DNA of 64,000 nucleotides from Hydra vulgaris (Eukaryota; Cnidaria; Hydrozoa; Anthoathecata; Hydridae): NCBI RefSeq assembly GCF_038396675.1, contig NC_088933.1, positions 41,438,501 to 41,502,500 of the forward strand, read 5' to 3'. Shown piece by piece: positions 55,755 to 64,000 of this stretch (position 1 is its first letter; each line of letters starts with the position of its first letter). The notes under the pieces were generated by a model. It saw only the letters and a program-made list of their open reading frames with translations, ran no database searches and was not told where the DNA came from. The position numbers and the translations under genes were made by a program.

Positions 55755-55950
55755 TTTTTATAATTTTATCAAGGTGCCCAAGAAAGGCCTTACGGTTTTA
55801 TCAGGAGTACCGCGGGCGAGCATTTAATAGAAAAAGTTCACGCCTCCTTTCAACCCGATGTCGCAAAATTTGCCTAAAGGTGGGGGTTAAACCACGGATT
55901 CTTTGTTTCTGATACAAGTGTGCTACTGCTGCACCACAGCTGCCTAATAT
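55755..55950 (-). mobile_element. tRNA-derived SINE
   Basis: On the minus strand: GGCAGCTGTGGTGCAGCAGT then AGCACACTTGTATCAG (A-box region) and GTGGTTTAACCCCC (B box). A GC-richer body follows (CGCCCGCGGTACTCCTGATA) and AAATTATAAAAA leads into (TA)n, which looks like a SINE with a TA-rich 3' tail. Same tRNA-like head as at 1730-1805. Confidence 0.6.
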
Positions 55951-55951
55951 A

Positions 55952-56120
55952 TTGAAATACATTGCTTCTTTGGAATACATTGCACCTTTGAAAATACATT
56001 GTTTCTTTGGAAATATATTGCATCTTTAGAAATACATTGCTTCTTTAGAAATACATTACTTCTTTGAAATATATTGCTTCTTTGGAAATGCATTGCTTCT
56101 TTGAAAATAAATTACTTCTT
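55952..56120. repeat. Minisatellite, unit about 20 bp
   Basis: Nine or so imperfect units of GAAATACATTGCTTCTTTG. Two more units lie at 55598-55640 on the other side of the SINE and (TA)n, so the SINE inserted into the array. Confidence 0.85.
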
Positions 56121-56444
56121 TTAACTGTTTAATAACTTGTAACAGCAAGGTTGCATTTTATTTTTTGGATTAAATTACCAGCTACAAAACTAATATTACT
56201 TATTAATAATATTAGGTTTCGTCTGATAAAAATAATATATTAAGATTAATAAGATAGTTTCTTGCATACTTAGTGGTCTATACTTTCAGTAATCTGATTC
56301 ATTCGATGTTAACATGATCAACTTAATTAATTGAATAATTTGTAAATTACTGAGCCCGCACTAATCTAGATCATGGAGAGTATTATATGATTTTACGAGA
56401 TACTTGAAATATTAAACACGATTAAAAAAATACGTAGCTCAAAG

Positions 56445-56790
56445 AAAAAAAAATCCAATTCTGATGCCGAGAAAACAATATATTTTTCGTAGAGCATTTT
56501 TCATTTTGATTTCAACTCATTCACCATCACGTCAAATTGTATGGACATTTGAGTTCAAATCTCTAGCATTTGGGATAGAATACCATATTATGCCCAAAAA
56601 AAGTTATTCAAAAGTCTGAGTCTCAAAAGTAGCGTTTTTTGTTTTTTTTTAAAGATTTTAGAAATCGCTTAAGATTACAAATGGTAAAGATTTGAACTCA
56701 AATACTTTTACATATTTCAAATGAGAAATACTATTCAAAAACATATTGCTTGTTCGGCACCAGAAAAAATTTTTTTTTTTAGCCTGTGTT
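56445..56790. repeat. Foldback (MITE-like) element
   Basis: The left part (CTGATGCCGAGAAAACAATA at about 56461) and the right part, read in complement (CTGGTGCCGAACAAGCAATA, about 56742-56762), match. Inner blocks (TTTGAGTTCAAATCT at about 56550 and its complement at about 56690) also pair. About 340 bp, diverged arms, no coding content. Confidence 0.7.
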
Positions 56791-57955
56791 GTCAAAAAGT
56801 TTTCTAATTATTGAAAAGTATCTATATAAATTTGAGCATTCTTTGTCACATTATAAAAGCTAACTTTTCTTTGTAATTTTTATCAATATTTTTTTTAAAT
56901 CCTTGTCCTGTAACGACACCTAAAACAATATCATCATTTTTATGCCCGAAAAAGTCTTTTTTCTTTAATTTACATTTATATATTGTCAACTTGGTGACTT
57001 TTTATAGCTTAATAGCAGATTCTAAGTTTTATTTAAAATAAATTACTTTTAATTATGCTGTGATGCGTTTGCTAACTGTCATTGTTATAATATTGGAGCA
57101 AAACTGTTAATAATGACATTTTTATTGGCTTTATTCATTTATACAGTGGCCATTAGAACCAAATTGTGGCCTTTTTTCCAATGACCAGATCACTTACTTG
57201 CTAAATGTTCGAAAAAGTAGAAAAAAGAAGCACAGCTTACAATTACTTTTTCTATATAAATTTTGCAGTTTTATTAACAAAATATATTTAAATAAAAGAA
57301 AATTTAAATGGCAAAATTATCTTCTTCTGTAGTTACAAAAAAGAAAAAAGGCAGCTTGCCCTAAATTTTATGCCGGCATAAAAACATGTCATGCTAAATC
57401 ATACTTCCGCAATCCAAAAAATGAGAGTGGAAAGTGGTAAAAAAAACAACAAAAATAACCTTCTTTGAAAAACAACCTTCTTTTCTAGACAATTATCATA
57501 CAATTAATATATACATACAAACTAATTTTCTTTATTTACTAGTTTATTTATACTAATAATCAATATCTGTTATAACTTACTTTACAATTACGCTTCAAGA
57601 CACAACTTTTTAAATGTTCTCTATAAATATTACCAAATGTTGGGTAACATTTATATAGAAAAATGTAGCAATCAATATATCATTGTTTATAAATAGTAAT
57701 TATAAGATTATTACCTGCCTACTGATAATGTAGTATTTTAAATAAAATGATAAAGTTAAAGTGAAAAGATTTATGCACATAAATAAATGTTACCTGCATG
57801 TTAGTAACATTGAATGGCCGCGTCAACAAAAAGACAAAAACAACTTATAGGAACTAAAATTGAATAAAACATTTGAAAAAAAAAAGAAAGGTTTTTAATA
57901 CTTAATAAACGTTTAACATACAATAAAGTGTTTTAACTTCAAACATTTCTGTGCA
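56791..57955. other. Intergenic region, no gene supported
   Basis: No coherent coding stretch. Short frames near 57300-57400 are not continuous, and no RNA gene is seen. Confidence 0.5.
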
Positions 57956-57959
57956 AACC

Positions 57960-58560
57960 ACCCTAGTAGCAGGCAACATAGGCGCAATATTGGTGCAATA
58001 TTGATCTCACTATTTGTTAAATATTGTTAACAATATTGTACCAATATAAAATGGCCAACATATTTTTTTCCATAAGCATTTTATAAAAGCATGGAGTTTA
58101 AACCAAGTCATTTTTAAATAAATACAGAAAATGTATACCAAATAAAACTAAAACAAAAGGTAACGCAGTTAAGATTATAATAACTCTTTTTAATTTTTTA
58201 GATTATTGATTCAATATATAATCATTTAAAACCTACAGAGTTCAATTAAAATATTTCTTAGAGTAATTGCTATTGTTAAAAAATCTAATAAGAGCCCATA
58301 ATTATCAAAAAGTCATCATGACAATTTATTTACATAACAAATTATGTTGCGTGCGCATACAGCTATGAAGAATGTCAATATTAAAAAGCTAATGAGACAA
58401 AATCAGCATATCAAGTTTGGCCAATATGAGCATGCCAATACAGCTTTAAAATTGGGCAAACAATATTGGAGCAGTATCACCATGCTAATACTTCCCAATA
58501 TTGGTATAGTGCAATATTGTACATCTTGTCCGATATCGGCTAAGGATACATATATACATA
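57960..58560. repeat. CAATATTG-rich MITE-like element
   Basis: The left end has GCAATATTGGTGCAATATTG at 57985-58004 and further CAATATTGT; the right end has CCCAATATTGGTATAGTGCA and ATATTGTACATC near 58500-58525. The palindromic CAATATTG word recurs at least six times, mostly near the two ends, suggesting a non-autonomous element with subterminal repeats. The exact ends are uncertain; the element runs into a TA array at 58571. Confidence 0.45.
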
Positions 58561-58570
58561 TATACTAGGG

Positions 58571-59238
<668 letters not shown>

Positions 59239-60650
59239 ATGTATATTTGTGATAGTTATTTGTTTGTCACTAAAAATGAAGCAACTAACTTAAAGTGCCG
59301 TGTTAGCAGTGAGAAACATAAGAACCTAATCAAAGTGTCAGCATTATTGATTAAGTTGACATCCTTTTTTCAACCTAAAAACTCAAAGATATTACAAAAA
59401 GCCCACAGTTTATCATCATGAGTCTTAAATTTTGATGGCTTGCACGGCTGGTTTAATGCACACGTTATTTGAAGATTTTGAAATTGCAAAAAATATCGCA
59501 TGTTCTAAAATAAAGACTAAGGAAATCATAAATTAGGTAACTGGCCCACACACTGTTTATTAACTGGCGAAATCATTAGATAGCATATTATGTTTTGGTC
59601 TTTCAATAGAGGCTAGCAATCACAGTTGACAGAAAACATTTCCTATCGTTATTAAATACTTTGACTGGAAAGCATGTGGTATCCAATCTAAGGTTTTCAC
59701 GTTCTGAAACTAAATCACAATTATTTTGAAAATACTTCAAACATACAAATTGTTGTCTTAGTGTGTTACTTTTGCTAGAGACAATGCTAATGTAAAATTT
59801 TGGTGGCATTAATTGATGAAAGCTTTAAAAGACCGTTGGTAGGTGTTGGTTGTTCTGCCCACGTTTTACTTAATTGCCTTCAGCATGGTACAGATTTAAA
59901 AAAGATAGCTGTTGAAACTGTAGTCTGTAAAATATTCAATTACTTTTCTGTATACGCAGTCAGAACAGAATTTTTTAAAGATTTATACGACTATGTTGAC
60001 ATTAGTTATTATCAACGATTTTATCACTCTAAAACTTGATGGTTAAGTTAATTTCCTGCTATTGAAAGATTCGTGAGGTTATTTGATGTTTTTAAAATAT
60101 ATTTTCTTTCTGTAGATCAACCACCTGCTGCGATAAAAATAATTTTTGAGAATGAATTTTCAGAAGCTTATCTTTGATTTTTTCATTCCTAGATGTCTGT
60201 TTTTTAAGTAAATATTACAACAGTTGAAAGGGAAGAAATGTCAATTTTAGAATTCATGAGCCTTCTTCACTTTACCTTGGCAGTTTTAAAAGGCCGGTTA
60301 AACGAAACATTCATGTCGCTTAAAGCCAGAGATATATCAAAATAGTTTAAAGAAAGTGACATAGAAGAAGATTGTAATTACTTTGTGGCAGAAGTAAAGC
60401 TAGTTTATATAGCATGCGTTCTTTATTTATAAAAGTGGTTAAAACCTTTTGATGAACTTCAGATAATGAACGGAAATTTCGAAAGAGTGTTTTCATTGAT
60501 TAATGCTAATGGACAAAGGAAAAGAAAAGACTTTTAGTCAACTCTGTAAAGAGCACCGTTTTCACTGAGTATAGTTTAAAGAACTTTTCCTGTGAACAGT
60601 TTTATAAATATATGATTGCTAACGAAAATCTTTTCTGTAAAGCTCCGTAA
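59239..60650 (+). pseudogene. hAT-like transposase relic (second hAT family)
   Basis: Fragments on plus in order: LIDESFKRPLVGVGCSAHVL with LNCLQHGTDLKKIAVETVVC (59806-59930), IFNYFSVYAVRTEFFKDLYD, SYYQRFYHSKT (60005-60036), PAIERFVRLFDVFKIYFLSV near 60060-60110, MSILEFMSLLHFTLAVLKGR near 60240-60300, and FDELQIMNGNFERVFSLINA near 60450-60510 (dimerisation-type end). The G-C-AH-x-L-x-NC core and later order are those of hAT-derived zinc-finger/DUF4371-type proteins. The N-terminal 59239-59421 piece may be its leader. Many stops. Confidence 0.6.
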
Positions 60651-62312
60651 AATATTCTACTCAACAAACATCTTATTCTAAGTAGTATAATCTATTAAAA
60701 CACTGTATACCTTAAATTTGCATACTTTTTTAATTGAAAAGTATTAATTGCATTTGTAATTTGGATATTGTTACCCGAGTTTGCAACAACTTGATTAAAT
60801 AGATGCGTACTTGGCAAAAAAATACGTTAAATATAGTTTAAAATCTTGTTAGGATGTTTATTTTCCTTCCGACAATTTTGATATTTTTCCATTTTTAATA
60901 TTATTAAGTAATAGTTTATATTACCTGCAATTTACCCAGTATCTTTAAAAGTTTTAGTAAAATCTTAACTCCCGTGAAATGTTTTGGGTTAACCAAAGAT
61001 GGCGACCATTTAAAAAAAAGGCTTAAAAAAAGTCACTGAAAACAGCGTTAAAGGCCATTTTCCACAAGACAAAACATTTGCACGAAGCGATTTTTTTCGT
61101 CGATAAACATGCGCAGAAAAAATATTTCTGGCAATTATGGTGATACAGCGTTTTGCTGCTGTGAAAAATAAAGTCAGATTCATTTTGAATTTTTGCGAAT
61201 CGCTTTAAATGAAAACCAATCAAGTTTCAAATATTATACCACGTGATGTCAACAGTAAAAAAGGCAAAAGCACTTTGTTTTTAAAATGTCAAAGGAACAA
61301 AATTCTGGCGTTCTTATTGACTTTCTATGAACTCACTCTGAACATTGGTAAGCATTAGTAAATTCATCAAAGAAGGAACAAGACTTAAATTAAGAATTTA
61401 CAAATTTAAATTTGCAAATTGTCAATCCCGAAAGTTACACATCATAAGAAAGTTTATCTTCAAATGGCTCCACGAAGATAAATTTTTTTGTAAAATACCC
61501 TATATGGAGTTAAATCTGCTGTTCGTTCTTGCAGCAACAGTTTTTAAGACAAGTTTTCATAAGAGAGTTTAGCATTTATTTTCTTATACTTTTTTATAAA
61601 AAACTTTATATTAAATTCTTATATTGAAAAATGATATGTCATCTTACATACAAAAACAGAAATGTTAAAGTTAATGCACGGAAAGAAATTTCCATTTGTT
61701 TCCAAATAGAAATTGTTTTTTATTATTCTTATTTAAGTAAAAAAGCTGTTTCAATAATACCAGCATAGACAAAATGTTAAAATCAAATGGTTGTAAAAGA
61801 TATTGGATTTATCTCATTAAATTGCTCGTGTGAGAATCCATATATAAAAAGTTATTAAGAAATATCAACTATTAACTAACTATACCTGTAAGCCAGGTTG
61901 ATTTACTTGACAGTATATTGATTTCAGTAGCTGAACTTATAAATTTAAATAAAAGTGTATTAGAGAAATTAAAAATATCTAATAATAAAATTGAAAAAAC
62001 TTTTTTTCAAACTAAATGGAACAAAATATTATTTTCAACAATTTAGAGAAATCCAAATTTCTTTTGGAGCACGATTTACACTTACGCATTAGTAGTGAAG
62101 CCATTCAATTTTACAGCTAGGTTTAATGCATGGTTTTATTTCTCAGCCTGCAACCATTGGTTTAAAGCATGCGCGTTTACAAATGCAATAGTTTTTTTGC
62201 TTAAAGCTATAATAAATATCATTTTCTCTTTTAACAGTTCCTGGTAAAATAAATGTAAAATAATATTTGTGTAATGCCTGCCTTATTTCATTAATAAATT
62301 TTTTATCTCGAT
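60651..62312. other. Intergenic region, no gene supported
   Basis: Short frames at 61023-61223 (minus) and 61345-61572 (plus) lack recognisable domains. GCACGAAGCGATTTTTTTCG (about 61080) and AATCGCTT near 61198 partly mirror each other, suggesting an old MITE. Confidence 0.4.
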
Positions 62313-62380
62313 AAACGCTAACTAATAGTTTAAATAATAAATAATTTTTTATTTATTATTTAAACTATTAGTTAGCGTTT
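62313..62380. repeat. Perfect 32-bp hairpin
   Basis: AAACGCTAACTAATAGTTTA... (62313-62344), a TTTT loop and the exact complement (62349-62380). It lies just past the end of the minus-strand SWIM/YqaJ relic; it could be a transposon end or a foldback insertion. Confidence 0.95.
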
Positions 62381-62384
62381 TTTA

Positions 62385-63610
62385 ATGGTGTCCATATAAA
62401 AAAGACACAAATTCTTCATCTAAAACCATTATTTGTCCTTGTACTTGGGTATAATACTTATAGCTTGTTTTTAAATCACCATTTTCACATACAGGAAAAT
62501 CTTTATCATCTTTCCAACCACTTAAACCTTCACAATAATAGCAGGGATAATTGAATTCTACTAAACCTTTATTGTGACATGTTTATTTAATAATTTCATC
62601 TGGCAATGTTCCTTACTGTATATTTAGCTAGGATATGAATACCAGTTGTTTTTAATTTGAAATTTTTGTGATTTTTTTTTCCAACTTAATATAAAAACGA
62701 CGTGCTTTGTCCTCTATTTCTCTACCATGAATAATACTTGCTAAATTTGTTAAAGTTATGTAGTTCAATATTTTTAATAACAAAGTCTTTAAATTTTGAC
62801 ATTTTTTATTTACAACTTCATGAAAATTAAATGCTGTAATTCTACCAGCTCGATGTAGTTTCCATGTATTCGACAGGTTTTTAATTTTACTCACTTCAGC
62901 GAATAAATTAAAGTTGCATTGAGAATAACTGTTCTTGTATCCGTTAAATTTGAATAAGTAAAATTTTTTCCTAGGAAAGATTTGTTAAGATTAATTGCGT
63001 CATTTTCAAACCAGTAATTAGTAAAAAATTTGTATCATTTCTTTAACAATTGCAGTGTTGTCACTAAAACTACAATCCAATATTGGTGTGAGACCAACTA
63101 CACTTGTAAAAAAAGCTGCTTCTGGGGCAATCACTCTGAGGTTATGTAAACTATCATTGATAAACTTGACAGCATTTTCAGAAACTAAGTAATTTCTTTT
63201 AGGATCTTTGATATTTTGTGTTAAAAAGTTTATTTTTCGTTGGTTGCTTAAAATTAATGTTTTGTAGCATCGATAATTCTGCTTTTTTTCTTAATTTGTT
63301 CCACACACAAAGTTTGCTTATATCTGCGACAATATTTGCCTGAGTTTTAACACATGCTTCTAGTTTAAATAGAAGAGCTGCTACATGGCTGCATACAGAT
63401 CCAAGACTAAAAAAATAATATAGTTTATTTAGTTTATGTTAAAAAATGTTTATTCTGTGTAATAAATAGTTTAATTTTTAATAATTTTTTCTTACCTTGC
63501 CATGCATGTACAATTTCCAGTAAGTATCCATTCGTCAACTTTTTTGAGGGCAACCCACACGTTATACCGTATAATTTTTCGGCCCTGTTTCTAACTTGGA
63601 AGTACCTGTT
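62385..63610 (-). pseudogene. SWIM zinc finger plus YqaJ-type nuclease relic
   Basis: On minus, from 63610: RNRAEKLYGITCGLPSKKLT near 63570, then after an intron-like gap SVCSHVAALLFKLEACVKTQ near 63370 (the second half of a SWIM C-x-C...C-x-H finger), LCVWNKLRKKAELSM near 63290, and WKLHRAGRITAFNFHEVVNK near 62800-62860 with LASIIHGREIEDKARRFYIK near 62700-62750 (the YqaJ/lambda-exonuclease-like R-x-GRIT...HG-x-x-E-x-x-A core). A final KYKDK/MVLDE-like end lies near 62400-62450. This two-domain gene is a usual passenger of animal DNA transposons. Several stops and shifts. Confidence 0.65.
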
Positions 63611-63705
63611 TAAAAAAGACCTGTTTTATTGCTAAGAAATAAAAAATAATTTTGGTACTACACAGTAGCAAAAATTAAAAAATATATAAAATGTATATAC
63701 TTTCA

Positions 63706-63868
63706 TAGTATGTATGTATGTATGTATGTATGTATGTATGTATGTATGTATGTATGTATGTATGTATGTATGTATGTATGTATGTATGTATGTATGTATG
63801 TATGTATGTATGTATGTATGTATGTATGTATGTATGTATGTATGTATGTATGTATGTATGTATGTATG

Positions 63869-63899
<31 letters not shown>

Positions 63900-63930
63900 G
63901 TATGTATGTATGTATGTATGCATTCTTTTT
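63706..63930. repeat. (TATG)n microsatellite
   Basis: About 55 units of TATG with one AGTATG variant near 63900. Cys-Met-Tyr-Val frames here are artefacts. Confidence 0.98.
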
Positions 63931-64000
63931 ATTTTTAACAGTCATGATGACACCATTTAATCAGCCAACTACGTCAGAATAAATACATTTTAATAAAGTT

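Noticed and set aside
55865..55945. Functional tRNA gene
   Set aside because: A and B boxes are recognisable but stems and anticodon arm do not fold convincingly; a SINE is more likely.
63675..63982. Cys-Met-Tyr-Val and Thr-Tyr-Ile-His frames
   Set aside because: (TATG)n microsatellite.

Overview
The window is extremely AT-rich eukaryotic DNA. It has long (TA)n and 4-bp microsatellites, tRNA-derived SINE relics, a NACHT (NLR-type) gene relic and several nested transposons. The mix fits a cnidarian, most likely Hydra; this organism call is inference and no single marker proves it. Almost no intact host gene is visible: the window is a nested transposable-element and endogenous-virus landscape.

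Layout. 0.2-1.5 kb: two diverged, inverted copies of a gene-like segment. 4.0-5.3 kb: a NACHT NTPase relic with one in-frame stop. 5.7-5.9 kb: a GTGACA-type minisatellite. About 6-49 kb: a very large Maverick/Polinton (adintovirus-like) element, roughly 30 kb once later insertions are subtracted. Its left half (6-24 kb, nearly all minus strand) has small basic/hydrophobic virion-type proteins, a capsid-protein candidate, a large unknown protein, a retroviral-type integrase, a long helical protein, a packaging ATPase, a short DEATH-domain protein and a protein-primed family B DNA polymerase. Its right half (38-49 kb, both strands) has a PIF1-type helicase, a dUTPase, an adenain-like cysteine protease, further basic virion-type proteins and about a dozen small unknown genes. 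The halves are complementary (capsid, integrase, ATPase and polymerase on one side; protease, helicase and dUTPase on the other), which argues for one element split by later insertions. The terminal repeats were not found.

The element is dead: most genes carry frameshifts, often at homopolymers, or in-frame stops, but domains remain readable. Two insertions split it. One is a 9.2-kb DNA transposon at 24211-33373 with matching termini, a CACTA-like transposase and a second multi-exon gene; it contains a 2.6-kb hAT element (25972-28592). The other is a LINE of the CR1/L2 type ending in a (TAC)n tail at about 38066, which cuts a viral gene.

49-64 kb: tandem repeats, a decayed LINE reverse transcriptase, microsatellites, MITE-like foldbacks, a decayed hAT transposase and a decayed SWIM/YqaJ gene.

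The most interesting points are the DEATH-domain gene inside the Maverick, the unusually large gene set including PIF1 helicase and dUTPase, recurrent poly-T-AG signals just before start codons of the right-half genes (possible splice or trans-splice acceptors), and overlapping ATGA start/stop junctions in the structural cluster. Translations were read by eye; no database search was run.
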